This document shows, piece after piece, positions 52,458 to 60,170 of a stretch of DNA of 64,000 bases. The stretch covers positions 120,025-184,024 of the forward strand of contig SVIO01000001.1 of NCBI GenBank assembly GCA_015069465.1, in the 5' to 3' direction. The notes under the pieces are model-generated. The model was given only the letters and a program-made list of their open reading frames with translations, made no database searches and was not told the DNA's origin. This DNA is from Clostridiales bacterium (GTDB taxonomy: Bacteria > Bacillota > Clostridia > Christensenellales > Borkfalkiaceae). The first letter of the stretch is position 1. Each line of letters begins with the position of its first letter. Position numbers and translations under genes: made by a program.

Positions 52458-52470
52458 GAACAATATGTTC
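52458..52470. promoter_or_regulatory. Candidate TetR operator
   Basis: GAACA-ATA-TGTTC, a perfect 5+3+5 inverted repeat located about 6-18 nt downstream of the predicted TetR start point and upstream of the CDF gene. The 5-nt gap between GAAC and GTTC excludes a standard LexA box. Confidence 0.5.
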
Positions 52471-52482
52471 AATAACGAATTT

Positions 52483-52511
52483 ATTATATCATAATTTTAA
52501 TTTTTTGTCAA
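52483..52511 (-). promoter_or_regulatory. Consensus promoter of the TetR gene
   Basis: Minus strand: TTGACA (52506-52511), 17 bp, TATAAT (52483-52488) with a TATG extension. The -35 overlaps the region just ahead of the CDF SD, so the two transcripts compete for space. Confidence 0.65.
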
Positions 52512-52522
52512 AGGAGAAAAAA

Positions 52523-53410
52523 ATGAAAACAAAAAGCAAAATTTTTATAGCATTTATATTAAATTTAATATTTTCAATTTTTGAACTTTTTGGTGGAATT
52601 ATAACAGGAAGCATTGCCATAACTTCTGATGCTATCCACGATTTTGGAGATGCAACGAGCATTGGAACGGCTTTCTTTCTTGAAAAACTAAGCGATAAAA
52701 AGCCAAACAATAAATATACTTATGGCTACGCAAGGTTTTCTGTTTTAGGAGCGCTAATCACCACCCTAATTCTTTTAATAAGTTCAGTTATAGTCATATT
52801 TAATGCCGTATTTAGAATTATATCGCCTATTGTAATTGATTATAATGGTATGCTCATATTTGCAATTGTTGGTTTGTTTGTAAACATAGTTGCAACTTAT
52901 TTTACTCATGGTGGAAAATCATTAAACCAAAAAGCAGTTAACCTTCATATGCTAGAGGACGTTTTTGGCTGGCTCGTTGTTTTGATTGGTAGCATCATAA
53001 TGAAATTTACAAACCTATATATAATTGACCCTATTTTATCGATTTTTGTTGCACTATTTGTGGTTATAAATTCTATTAAAAACTTAATTGAAATTTTGCA
53101 AATCTTTTTGATTAAAACGCCAAAAGATATAGATATTGACGATATTATTAAACATATAAAAGAAATCGATGGCGTTATCGATGCACATCATATTCATATT
53201 TGGACAATAGATGGAGAAATTAACCTTGCAACCTTACACTTAGTTGTCAAAGAATATGATAGCAATATAAAAGAAAAAGTAAAAGAAGAACTATCTGAGC
53301 ACGGCATTTCACACACAACCATAGAAATGGAAACAGAAACTGAAAATTGCAAAGATAAGATTTGTAATATTAAAAAACAAAACCAACATTTACATTGTCA
53401 TCATCATTAA
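52523..53410 (+). CDS. Cation diffusion facilitator (CzcD-like metal efflux)
   Basis: 295 aa, six transmembrane helices, exporting Zn2+, Co2+ or similar ions from the cytosol by proton antiport. ITSDAIHDFGDATSIG in helix II and HMLEDVFGWLVVL in helix V carry the metal-site His/Asp residues. The cytoplasmic C-terminal domain has DAHHIHIWTIDGEI and ends in the His/Cys-rich tail LHCHHH. Start set at 52523, where AAAGGAG precedes ATG by 7 nt; an open frame to 52346 upstream covers promoter DNA. Confidence 0.93.
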   Translation: MKTKSKIFIAFILNLIFSIFELFGGIITGSIAITSDAIHDFGDATSIGTAFFLEKLSDKKPNNKYTYGYARFSVLGALITTLILLISSVIVIFNAVFRIISPIVIDYNGMLIFAIVGLFVNIVATYFTHGGKSLNQKAVNLHMLEDVFGWLVVLIGSIIMKFTNLYIIDPILSIFVALFVVINSIKNLIEILQIFLIKTPKDIDIDDIIKHIKEIDGVIDAHHIHIWTIDGEINLATLHLVVKEYDSNIKEKVKEELSEHGISHTTIEMETETENCKDKICNIKKQNQHLHCHHH

Positions 53411-53422
53411 AAAAGAAGACAC

Positions 53423-53450
53423 AAAAAAAGCACCTTTTTGGGTGCTTTTT
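53423..53450. terminator. Bidirectional terminator
   Basis: AAAAAAGCACC/GGTGCTTTTTT stem with a 6-nt loop between the converging CDF and zinc-ribbon genes. Confidence 0.85.
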
Positions 53451-53465
53451 TACTTAAAACGTTTA

Positions 53466-53792
53466 TTAAATATCTCTCTCGCACAACAACAAAATGCCAG
53501 CTATTGTGTTCACAAATAGTAGCGAGCAAACCTTAAAACCCGTTCCAATTTTTTCACCTTTTTTTAATTTTTTGAAAGCAATAACCGTCATCGGGATACA
53601 CCAACATAATGGTATTAGATAATACAATAAAGCATTAAAAATACAGCCTAATAACATAAACACTTTAATTGCCGTATAACTCTTAATTATTTTTACTTCT
53701 TCTTTTTTAGGATTGTTTATAGCAAACCCACATTGTGGGCACGCTATTGCCCCATCTTCAATTTCTTTTCCGCAGTGTTGACAAAAACTCAT
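53466..53792 (-). CDS. Zinc-ribbon membrane protein (108 aa)
   Basis: N-terminal zinc ribbon with C4, C7, C18, C21 (CQHC ... CPQC), a short charged linker, then two or three hydrophobic helices (about 41-66 and 88-104) around a GEKIGTGFK turn. Such proteins are common and mostly uncharacterised; the membrane half recalls small two-helix TM2 or superinfection-immunity-like modules, without a clear match. SD AAAGGAG. It is driven by a perfect consensus promoter whose spacer is filled by a palindrome, with an XRE regulator divergent to it. Confidence 0.78.
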   Translation of the reverse strand: MSFCQHCGKEIEDGAIACPQCGFAINNPKKEEVKIIKSYTAIKVFMLLGCIFNALLYYLIPLCWCIPMTVIAFKKLKKGEKIGTGFKVCSLLFVNTIAGILLLCERDI

Positions 53793-53824
53793 AATATTTC
53801 TCCTTTGTTTTGTTAATAATACAT

Positions 53825-53853
53825 ATTATATGGCACATTGTGCCTTTTGTCAA
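53825..53853 (-). promoter_or_regulatory. Perfect sigma-A promoter with operator in the spacer
   Basis: Minus strand: TTGACA (53848-53853), 17 bp, TATAAT (53825-53830). The spacer contains GGCACA-n-TGTGCC (53832-53844), a perfect 6+1+6 inverted repeat. A protein on it would directly exclude RNA polymerase. Confidence 0.85.
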
Positions 53854-53862
53854 GAAAAAAAT

Positions 53863-53880
53863 TGCCCATTGTGCTATTAT
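53863..53880 (+). promoter_or_regulatory. Second operator half and -10 of the XRE gene
   Basis: TGCCCATTGTGC (53863-53874) repeats CATTGTGC of the first operator exactly 31 bp downstream, about three helical turns. It abuts TATTAT (53875-53880), a -10 candidate ending 6 nt before the XRE ATG. No good -35 is present. Confidence 0.6.
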
Positions 53881-53886
53881 TTTTGT

Positions 53887-54099
53887 ATGATTGAGTTAAA
53901 AGATATTCAAAAAAGATTAAGAGAAGAAATTAAAAATAGCAACCTTACTCAAAAAGAAATTGCTGAAAAGTTAGGCATAAATCCCTCAACCGTTAGCAAA
54001 TATCTAAGGTTAGATAAATTTCCTGCAATTGATACTTTTGCAAATATTTGCGAAATTTTAGATGTATCAGCAGATGAAATTTTAGGATTAAGAAAATAA
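53887..54099 (+). CDS. Small XRE-family transcriptional regulator (70 aa)
   Basis: Stand-alone Cro/CI helix-turn-helix of 70 aa: LTQKEIAEKLGINPSTVSKY with the recognition helix NPSTVSKYLR and LDVSADEILGLRK at the end. No extra domain. It is divergent from the zinc-ribbon membrane gene and probably represses both through the paired GCACA-type operators. The frame remains open upstream to an ATG at 53830, but that stretch is the operator region, so the ATG at 53887 is chosen. It has no SD; a leaderless start is likely. A terminator follows directly. Confidence 0.88.
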   Translation: MIELKDIQKRLREEIKNSNLTQKEIAEKLGINPSTVSKYLRLDKFPAIDTFANICEILDVSADEILGLRK

Positions 54100-54123
54100 A
54101 AAGAGTGCATTTGCACTCTTTTT
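54099..54123 (+). terminator. Terminator of the XRE gene
   Basis: AAAAGAGTGC/GCACTCTTTT with a 4-nt loop and a T-run, overlapping the stop-codon region. Confidence 0.85.
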
Positions 54124-54151
54124 TAATGAAAATTTCACACTTTTTGAAGTA

Positions 54152-54266
54152 AGAGCGAGGGATTCGCTTCTCTCGAGCCTCCCGCAAAATAGTCCACTGG
54201 ACTATTTTTTCGCCTAACGGCGAACACGCAAACTAAAGTTTGCTCGCTCCTAATTCGAATCCCTCT
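54152..54266. repeat. Cloverleaf-folding element related to tRNA-Ser 3' end
   Basis: A 115-bp element. An outer 10-bp pair GAGGGATTCG (54157-54166) with CGAATCCCTC (54256-54265) encloses three perfect hairpins: AAAATAGTCC/GGACTATTTT (54186-54208), TTCGCC/GGCGAA (54209-54224) and GCAAAC/GTTTGC (54228-54243). A competing pair GAGCGAG (54153) with CTCGCTC (54243) exists. The first 15 nt (54152-54166) equal bases 54326-54340 of the tRNA-Ser gene in the same orientation. It has no ORF and fits no family I know: possible structured RNA, MITE-like repeat or attachment-site remnant. Confidence 0.65.
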
Positions 54267-54279
54267 ACAAATTACAACA

Positions 54280-54315
54280 AAAAAGTCTAACCCAAACTTC
54301 ATTTAGATTAGACTT
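54280..54315 (-). terminator. Terminator of tRNA-Ser
   Basis: Minus strand AAGTCTAATC pairs with GGTTAGACTT (one U-G) across a 13-nt loop, then TTTTTTGTTG. Confidence 0.7.
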
Positions 54316-54319
54316 GTTT

Positions 54320-54408
54320 TGGCGGAGAGCGAGGGATTCGAACCCCCGTGGGCTTGCACCCAAACGGTTTTCAAGACCGCCTCGTTATGACCACTTCGAT
54401 AGCTCTCC
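54320..54408 (-). tRNA. tRNA-Ser (anticodon UGA)
   Basis: Class II tRNA of 89 nt: acceptor GGAGAGC/GCTCTCC, anticodon stem GCGGT/ACCGT with loop CTTGAAA (anticodon TGA), a long variable arm TTGGGTGCAAGCCCAC, T-loop TTCGAAT, discriminator G and encoded CCA. No clear promoter could be found upstream. Confidence 0.95.
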
Positions 54409-54444
54409 AAAATTTTATTTATTTTTGACTACAACCAAATTCGA

Positions 54445-54482
54445 TAGAATATGTCGAACCAATCACAGCACGACATATTCTA
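54445..54482. repeat. Perfect 12-bp inverted repeat
   Basis: TAGAATATGTCG (54445-54456) and CGACATATTCTA (54471-54482) flank a 14-nt centre. No T-run follows on either strand, so it is not an ordinary terminator. It lies between tRNA-Ser and the dCMP deaminase gene. Confidence 0.7.
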
Positions 54483-54578
54483 CCTTATTTTTGAAAATTA
54501 TGCAAGCAATTTTAGGGTAATTTTTTATAAATTTTAATATTTTTTTAATTCTTTTCTAAAATTGCTTAATCTAAAGCA

Positions 54579-55031
54579 TTACAAATCAGAGAATTTTATA
54601 AGTTTTACATCAGATTGCTTAAAAAGTTCCAAAGCAAAATCATCTGGATAACCATTTTTATATATAACTGTCTTAATACCAGAATTTAGTATCATACGAG
54701 TACAAATGACACATGGTTGATGTGTAACGTAAAGAGTTGCACCTTCTAGGCTTATTCCAAGTTTTGCTGCTTGAATAATTGCATTTTGTTCAGCGTGAAC
54801 GGCATAGCACACTTCTTGCATAGTTCCACTTGCAATATTTCTAACCCTTCTTAAGCATTCGCCACGCTCTCTGCAACTTTCAATGCCACTTGGTGCACCA
54901 TTATAACCTGTTGTTAAAATACGTTTATCCTTAACAACAACAGCGCCAACGTGCCTATTTTCTTGATAACAACTTGACCAATCAGCCACAGTTTCAGCAA
55001 GATTCATAAATCTTTCATCCCACTTATTCAT
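54579..55031 (-). CDS. comEB: dCMP deaminase
   Basis: Zinc deaminase converting dCMP to dUMP for thymidylate supply. 150 aa with zinc ligands HAEQNA and PCVICTRM and the NGAPSG substrate segment. Homologous to B. subtilis ComEB, a name inherited from operon position; no competence genes are here. SD AGAGGT. It follows nrdR by 17 nt, linking deoxynucleotide synthesis and its regulation. Confidence 0.94.
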   Translation of the reverse strand: MNKWDERFMNLAETVADWSSCYQENRHVGAVVVKDKRILTTGYNGAPSGIESCRERGECLRRVRNIASGTMQEVCYAVHAEQNAIIQAAKLGISLEGATLYVTHQPCVICTRMILNSGIKTVIYKNGYPDDFALELFKQSDVKLIKFSDL

Positions 55032-55048
55032 AAATACCTCTTTTGTTA

Positions 55049-55510
55049 TTATTTTTTATCCTTTTTAACCATTTTTTCAAGTTCTTTAATAAATGAAGTT
55101 GTATCTGTAAAAGAACGATAAACAGAAGCAAATCTAACATAAGCAACTTCATCGATATTTTTTAAGCCTTCGCAAACCATTTCGCCAAGTTCTTTACTTG
55201 TAACTTCTTGCGCTAAGGAATTATAAATTCTTTTTTGAATATCATCAACCAAAGCATCGATAGTTGCTGATGAAACAGGTCTTTTTTCGCAAGCCTTGAT
55301 AATGCCGTTTTTCATTTTATTTGGGTCAAAAACTTGTCTTGCTCCATTTGATTTAACAACAAAAATTGGCGTGCTTTCAACCGTTTCATAAGTTGTAAAA
55401 CGCTTGCCACAATTAACGCACTCACGCCTTCTACGAATTATAGCGCCTTCTTCTGCAGAACGAGAGTCAATTACTTTGCTGTCTACACATCCACAATACA
55501 TACATTTCAT
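55049..55510 (-). CDS. nrdR: Ribonucleotide reductase repressor NrdR
   Basis: ATP/dATP-sensing repressor of nrd operons. 153 aa starting MKCMYCG at the ATG 55510 (AAGGTG 6 nt upstream); a GTG three codons earlier is not needed. Zinc ribbon C3, C6, C31, C34 region (RRRRECVNCGKRFTTYE) and ATP-cone domain (FVVKSNGARQVFDPNKM, SSATIDALVDDI). No nrd genes are in the window. Confidence 0.95.
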   Translation of the reverse strand: MKCMYCGCVDSKVIDSRSAEEGAIIRRRRECVNCGKRFTTYETVESTPIFVVKSNGARQVFDPNKMKNGIIKACEKRPVSSATIDALVDDIQKRIYNSLAQEVTSKELGEMVCEGLKNIDEVAYVRFASVYRSFTDTTSFIKELEKMVKKDKK

Positions 55511-55602
55511 AATTTTCACCTTCTTTATTTTTTATAAAAACAGAAAAACATTAAATTTTATACAATAAAATAATTTTTTCTGCCCAAACTACTATTATAA
55601 TT

Positions 55603-55911
55603 ATGCCAACACTATTTTATATTTTGATTATAACCTATGTCATTGCGATAAATTTATACGGCATCTTAATGCTTAAGTATCAAAAGAAAGCAAGAGAAGA
55701 TGGCGATGAAGAAAACATAGGCATAAGCGACACAAAACTAATTTTCACAGGTCTACTTGGTGGAGCACTTGGAATTTTCGTGTTTATGTTTATCTTAAAA
55801 TACAGACTAAAAAGTTTAGTAATGATGGTTTTAATGCCACTTTTTATATCGTTAAATGCATACCTCATATTTATTGCAATAAATGGTGGGTTCGGCTTTT
55901 TTACGCTATAA
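55603..55911 (+). CDS. DUF1294 small membrane protein
   Basis: 102 aa with three hydrophobic helices (about 4-24, 46-66, 76-98) and the [25 protein letters not shown] segment, summarised by its GGALG core, typical of DUF1294. Function unknown. The ATG lacks an SD; a TACTAT box ends 7 nt upstream, as in the other putative leaderless genes here, but no -35 is seen. It converges on the NAD(P)HX-repair gene. Confidence 0.78.
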   Translation: MPTLFYILIITYVIAINLYGILMLKYQKKAREDGDEENIGISDTKLIFTGLLGGALGIFVFMFILKYRLKSLVMMVLMPLFISLNAYLIFIAINGGFGFFTL

Positions 55912-55930
55912 CCAAAATTAAACAGCACAC

Positions 55931-57355
55931 TTACGCATTTTGCAAATCTTTAATAACGCTTGGAAATTGCTCAATAATTTCGCTTGCAGTAACTGTAAAT
56001 GCTGAGCCTTTTTCTTGGGCTTTTTCGCCTGCCTTTCCAAACATATAAACTGCTGATAAAAGGCTTTCCATTTGATTGTCATTTCTTGCAATTGTACCTG
56101 CAATAAGACCTGCTAAAACATCTCCACTACCAGCCTTTGCCATAGCCGAACAGCCGGTTGTATTTAGATATATCTCTTCTCCATCAGTAATAACACTAAC
56201 AGCACTTTTTACTAATAGTTTAACATTATATTCTTTTGCAAAATCAACAGCATTTTCAATTAAATCATCGGTTAAATTTTCTTTATCTTTTCCTAAAAGT
56301 CTTGAAAATTCGCCAATGTGTGGCGTTAATATAACTGTGCATTTTTTGTCTTTCAATACGCTAACGCCAAACTTACTTAAGGCATTTAATCCGTCAGCAT
56401 CAATGATGAGCGTTCCAGAATAATTCGCTAGTAAATAACAAACGATTTTATATGTGAGTTCACTATTTCCCATACCCATGCCAACAGCAATAGAATCGCA
56501 CGAAAGCACCTTATCAATAGAAGCCGAAAAATCTTCATCAAACGTCATCAATATGCACTCTGGGTTTTTGCCCACATAAGCGTTAAACAAACTTTTTGGG
56601 ACTAAAAGATATGTATACCCTACACCAGATTTTAACGCCGTTAAACTATTTGCAGAAAGAATCACGCTACCTGTAAAATCTTCACTTCCACCGATAATGC
56701 AAGTTTTTCCAAAACTGCCTTTATGGACATTTCTATTTGGCTTTTCAAAACATTTTTTAGCATCTCTATCATCAATTCTTTTAATAAAATTATCTTCCCA
56801 AACGCTTATTCCAATGTCTTTTAAGATAATCTTTCCAGAATAATCTATGCCGTCACATAAAAAATGTCCAACTTTATATTCGCCTATTGCAATGGTCATA
56901 TTGCATTTAACGGCAACGCCCATAACCTTGCCATTATCTCCGTTTATTCCACTTGGAATATCGCAAGCAATTTTATAGCAATTTATAGCATTTATTTTAT
57001 CAATAATTTCTTTATATTTACCTTCAATATTTCTATTTAGCCCCACGCCAAATAAACAATCAACAATTATATCAAACGGCTTATCAAATAGATTATAATC
57101 GGGATTTTCACTATCAAACAATTTAACAGAAAAGCCGTGTGTTTTACTTAAAATATCGGCGATAACAAGCCCATCTTTTCCGTTGTTTCCTTTTCCAACG
57201 CAAACCAAAACTCTGCCACCGAAAAACTGTTCTTTAATAACGGATGCCACACTTTCTCCAGCCCTAAAAACAAGTTCATCTTGCTGAGTGCCAAGAGTAT
57301 TTATTGTGAAACTATCTGCTTTTTGCATTTGGCAAACTGTTAAAATTCGTTCCAT
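55931..57355 (-). CDS. nnr: Bifunctional NAD(P)HX epimerase/dehydratase
   Basis: Repairs hydrated NADH and NADPH. 474 aa: N-terminal YjeF_N epimerase (VCVGKGNNGKDGLVIADIL, DCLFGVGLNR, CDIPSGINGDNG) and C-terminal ribokinase-like ADP-dependent dehydratase (GGSEDFTGSVILSA, DADGLNAL, ILTPHIGEF, AGSGDVLAGLI). Its 5' end shares a base with recX. Confidence 0.95.
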   Translation of the reverse strand: MERILTVCQMQKADSFTINTLGTQQDELVFRAGESVASVIKEQFFGGRVLVCVGKGNNGKDGLVIADILSKTHGFSVKLFDSENPDYNLFDKPFDIIVDCLFGVGLNRNIEGKYKEIIDKINAINCYKIACDIPSGINGDNGKVMGVAVKCNMTIAIGEYKVGHFLCDGIDYSGKIILKDIGISVWEDNFIKRIDDRDAKKCFEKPNRNVHKGSFGKTCIIGGSEDFTGSVILSANSLTALKSGVGYTYLLVPKSLFNAYVGKNPECILMTFDEDFSASIDKVLSCDSIAVGMGMGNSELTYKIVCYLLANYSGTLIIDADGLNALSKFGVSVLKDKKCTVILTPHIGEFSRLLGKDKENLTDDLIENAVDFAKEYNVKLLVKSAVSVITDGEEIYLNTTGCSAMAKAGSGDVLAGLIAGTIARNDNQMESLLSAVYMFGKAGEKAQEKGSAFTVTASEIIEQFPSVIKDLQNA

Positions 57356-57966
57356 TAGTCACCTTTATAATCTTTTAGAGCATATGTTGCTTGGTCATAT
57401 GTAAAACCCTTGCCAATTAAATACCGATAGGTTTTTGCAAGGTTTTCTTTTGTTATAGGCTTATTCCCTAAATGTTTTTGAGCAATAAGTTTAGCACTTT
57501 CATTGCCAGTATCTTCGGTTTCTAAATAGGCGCTTTCAATGTCTTCTTTTTTAACACCTTTCATCATAAGTTTATATTCTGTAAGGCGTCTACCTTGTCT
57601 TTTACTTACGCTTTCAATATAGCGTTTTGAATATTCGGCATCATCTATGTAGTTATATTCCTTTAACTTGTCAATACAATGCCAAACAACTTGCTCAGAA
57701 TAGCCCTTTTTTAATAAATATTCCTTTACTTGTCTTTTGGTTTTAAGGTTTTTAGAAATATAATCGGTCGCTTTAGTTAAGGCTTCGTGTTGTTCGCTTT
57801 CCAGCACTAGTTGCTCAAGTTTTTCTATCTCAACTTCTTGCCCTAATTTTATGCGATTTTTAACAGCCGTTTCTATTGACATACCACAAAAAAACTCGCC
57901 ATCAACATAAACGTTACAACGCTTGTTATTGTTTTTTTGAACAGAAATTTCAGTTATAATCGGCAT
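57355..57966 (-). CDS. recX: Regulatory protein RecX
   Basis: Modulator of RecA filaments. 203 aa of repeated three-helix units (LKTKRQVKEYLLKKGYSEQV, CIDKLKEYNYIDDAEYSKRYI, KGVKKEDIESAYLE, YRYLIGKGFTYDQATYALK). RecA is not in the window; recX is separated from it, as in many Firmicutes. It lies between yigZ and nnr in a tight minus-strand run. Confidence 0.93.
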   Translation of the reverse strand: MPIITEISVQKNNNKRCNVYVDGEFFCGMSIETAVKNRIKLGQEVEIEKLEQLVLESEQHEALTKATDYISKNLKTKRQVKEYLLKKGYSEQVVWHCIDKLKEYNYIDDAEYSKRYIESVSKRQGRRLTEYKLMMKGVKKEDIESAYLETEDTGNESAKLIAQKHLGNKPITKENLAKTYRYLIGKGFTYDQATYALKDYKGD

Positions 57967-57980
57967 AAATCACCTAAATT

Positions 57981-58610
57981 TCACCCAAAATCATAATATC
58001 CTGAGCCTAATTCTTCAATATTTATTTTTCCATTAAACGCATCTAAGAGTTTCTTATTAAACGTTTCATAATAGTCGTTTTTTATTGCTATTTTTACATC
58101 TACAACATTATTAAAATCAGTGCTTAAAACGGCAATATTTTGGTCGTTTAATAGTTTAAGTAGCCTTGAATATCCTTCATAATCAGGCGAAATATTGACC
58201 AAAATAGACTGGCACATCTTTGATATTTTAGCAACTTCTAAGCAATCAACAACTGCACCACCATAAGCCCTTGTAAGCCCACCTGTGCCGAGTTTAATTC
58301 CACCAAAATATCTAGTCACAACGGCAACCGTCTTAAACATACGCCTATTTTTAAGAACTTCAAGCATAGGAAGCCCTGCCGTTCCCTGTGGCTCACCATC
58401 ATCAGAAAATTTTTGAACTAAACCTTTATCGTCTGCAATATATGCATAGCAATTATGATTTGCAAGCGAGTGGCGTTTTCTTATAGTTTCTATAAAACTT
58501 TTTGCTTCTTCTTCGTTTTCAACGCCCTTTATATTACATATAAATTTAGAACGCTCTATAACGTTGCTATTTTCTTTTTCACCATTTACAGTAAAAAATT
58601 CATAACTCAT
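57981..58610 (-). CDS. yigZ: YigZ/IMPACT-family protein
   Basis: 209 aa: N-terminal UPF0029 domain with RSKFICNIKGVENEEEAKSF, HNCYAYIADDKGLVQKFSDDGEPQGTAG reduced to its core SDDGEPQGTAG, and TRYFGGIKLGTGGLTRAYG; C-terminal DUF1949 ferredoxin-like domain. Conserved across bacteria; exact role unknown. Just after tyrS (1 nt). Confidence 0.93.
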   Translation of the reverse strand: MSYEFFTVNGEKENSNVIERSKFICNIKGVENEEEAKSFIETIRKRHSLANHNCYAYIADDKGLVQKFSDDGEPQGTAGLPMLEVLKNRRMFKTVAVVTRYFGGIKLGTGGLTRAYGGAVVDCLEVAKISKMCQSILVNISPDYEGYSRLLKLLNDQNIAVLSTDFNNVVDVKIAIKNDYYETFNKKLLDAFNGKINIEELGSGYYDFG

Positions 58611-58611
58611 T

Positions 58612-59826
58612 CTATTTTACACTTACCTTAATATGAACTTTTTTACCCTTGTGCAATATAAATTCCTTATTAGAAAGCGAACTTGATGGAATTTCACCAA
58701 AAGGATTTGTAATCTTTTCTTGGTCAATGCTAACGCCACCACCTTCTATAAGTCTTTTTGCTTCGCCTTTAGATTTTGCTTGTCCAACAGCCACTAAAAG
58801 GTCTGCCACAAGATTGATAGAGCCATCAATTTCTGCCTTAGGCATATCTTCACTGCTGCCACCACCAAATGCTGCTCTTGCTTGCTTTTGAGCCTCAATA
58901 GCCTTTTCTTCGCCATGAACGAGTTTTGTAACTTCAAATGCAAGTCTTTCTTTTGCCGAGTTCATACGCTCATCGTTATATTTTGTAAGTTCTTTAATTT
59001 CATCCATTTCCATAAATGTTAATAGACGCATACATTCTTCAACCTTAACGTCTTCAACATTTCTAAAATATTGATAAAATTCATAAGGAGTTGTTTTATT
59101 TTCATCAAGCCACAAAGCACCCTTTGCAGTCTTGCCCATTTTCTTGCCTTCGCTTGTAAGTAAAAGGGTAAATGTCATTGCATAAGCAGGTTTTTCTTCT
59201 TTTTTTCTTATAAGGTTAGCACCAGCAAGCATATTGCTCCATTGGTCATCACCACCAAGTTCTAAAACAACGCCATAATCTTGATACAACTTTAAGAAAT
59301 CATAGCCTTGCATAAGCATATAGTTAAATTCAAGGAAAGAAAGCCCTTTTTCCATCCTAGACTTAAAGCACTCTGCAGTTAGCATCCTATTAACAGAAAA
59401 ATGCACGCCGATATCACGCAAAAAATCAACATAATTTAGATTTAAAAGCCAATCGGCATTGTTTGCCATAATTGCAGGATTTTCACCATCGAATTTAATA
59501 AAACGGCTCATCTGCTTTCTAAAGCAAGCGCAATTATGCTCTATTGTTTCCCTTGTCATCATTGAACGCATATCTGTTCTTCCAGAAGGGTCGCCAATCA
59601 TAGCCGTGCCACCACCTATAAGTGCAACGGGTTTATGACCATATTTTTGCATCCAAGCCATTGCCATTATTGGAATATAGTGTCCTATATGCAAACTATC
59701 TGCAGTTGGGTCAAACCCAACATAGAAAGGCACACTTTCACTACCTAAAAGTTTATAAAGGTCTTCTTCATAAACCGTTTGCTTAATAAATCCTCTTTCT
59801 TTTAGCACATCAAATACATTTTTCAT
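58612..59826 (-). CDS. tyrS: Tyrosyl-tRNA synthetase
   Basis: Class I aminoacyl-tRNA synthetase, 404 aa. HIGH motif at residues 46-49 (ADSLHIGHY), KMSKS variant KMGKT, tyrosine-pocket [10 protein letters not shown] and QLGGDDQW-type [10 protein letters not shown]-terminal S4 domain ([14 protein letters not shown]). A consensus promoter about 60 bp upstream leaves a leader too short for a T-box. Confidence 0.97.
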   Translation of the reverse strand: MKNVFDVLKERGFIKQTVYEEDLYKLLGSESVPFYVGFDPTADSLHIGHYIPIMAMAWMQKYGHKPVALIGGGTAMIGDPSGRTDMRSMMTRETIEHNCACFRKQMSRFIKFDGENPAIMANNADWLLNLNYVDFLRDIGVHFSVNRMLTAECFKSRMEKGLSFLEFNYMLMQGYDFLKLYQDYGVVLELGGDDQWSNMLAGANLIRKKEEKPAYAMTFTLLLTSEGKKMGKTAKGALWLDENKTTPYEFYQYFRNVEDVKVEECMRLLTFMEMDEIKELTKYNDERMNSAKERLAFEVTKLVHGEEKAIEAQKQARAAFGGGSSEDMPKAEIDGSINLVADLLVAVGQAKSKGEAKRLIEGGGVSIDQEKITNPFGEIPSSSLSNKEFILHKGKKVHIKVSVK

Positions 59827-59881
59827 AATTAACCTACTCTATATGTTCTCTATAGTTTTTCTAATAAAATAAATTGCATCT

Positions 59882-59910
59882 ATTATAACTTTAAATATAA
59901 GAAATGTCAA
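59882..59910 (-). promoter_or_regulatory. Consensus promoter of tyrS
   Basis: Minus strand: TTGACA (59905-59910), 17 bp, TATAAT (59882-59887). Start near 59875, giving a leader of about 50 nt. Confidence 0.85.
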
Positions 59911-59953
59911 CGATAAACCCAAACATTTTCTTGTTAAATTTGAGCAAACAAAA

Positions 59954-59978
59954 ATAGGCGAACCCTTAATTCGCCTAT
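59954..59978 (-). terminator. Terminator downstream of the 29-aa gene and min operon
   Basis: ATAGGCGAA/TTCGCCTAT stem with a 7-nt loop, followed on the minus strand by TTTTTGTTT. Confidence 0.8.
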
Positions 59979-60013
59979 CTAAAAATTTTAACAATTCAAT
60001 TTTTATTCTTTAT

Positions 60014-60103
60014 CTATTTAAGCGATTTTCCTGCACTTATAATCCCAAATAATACAAGACCAAAATTTACACCAACTATTAAACCTATACAAAAATTCAA
60101 CAT
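60014..60103 (-). CDS. 29-aa single-helix membrane peptide
   Basis: A 30-codon ORF preceded by AAGGGG 8 nt before the ATG. The product has one hydrophobic helix (about residues 3-23) with small residues spaced as GLIVGVNFGLVLFG and a basic end (GKSLK). It resembles the very short DUF3789-type membrane proteins in general form; the match is by eye only. It lies between minE and a terminator, with a 17-bp palindrome 68-84 bp upstream. Coding status rests on the SD, the ORF closing neatly before the terminator, and the membrane-like composition. Confidence 0.6.
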   Translation of the reverse strand: MLNFCIGLIVGVNFGLVLFGIISAGKSLK

Positions 60104-60170
60104 TTTATTTACCCCTTATAAGTTTGTAGTTCTTTTTAATTTTTTATACATTTTGATGGTATTATATTAT

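Noticed and set aside
52346..52522. Longer CDF protein starting at 52346
   Set aside because: The 59 extra codons overlap the TetR start, its promoter and the operator; AAAGGAG sits before the ATG at 52523.
53830..53886. N-terminal Cys-rich extension (19 codons) of the XRE gene
   Set aside because: The tempting CxxC-like peptide is a translation of the operator palindromes and promoter; the HTH protein is complete from 53887.
54209..54243. Integron attC site suggested by GCCTAAC in the cloverleaf element
   Set aside because: Only one RYYYAAC-like core is present, with no matching GTTRRRY partner at the proper distance and no integron integrase in the window.
54314..54520. Open frame of 68 codons over the tRNA-Ser gene
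   Set aside because: It reads the tRNA antisense and the surrounding spacer. This is a classic spurious ORF with no SD and no recognisable protein features.
59827..60013. T-box leader for tyrS
   Set aside because: The tyrS promoter at 59882-59910 leaves about 50 nt of leader. There is no room for a specifier loop or T-box sequence, and the hairpin at 59954 is the terminator of the upstream unit.
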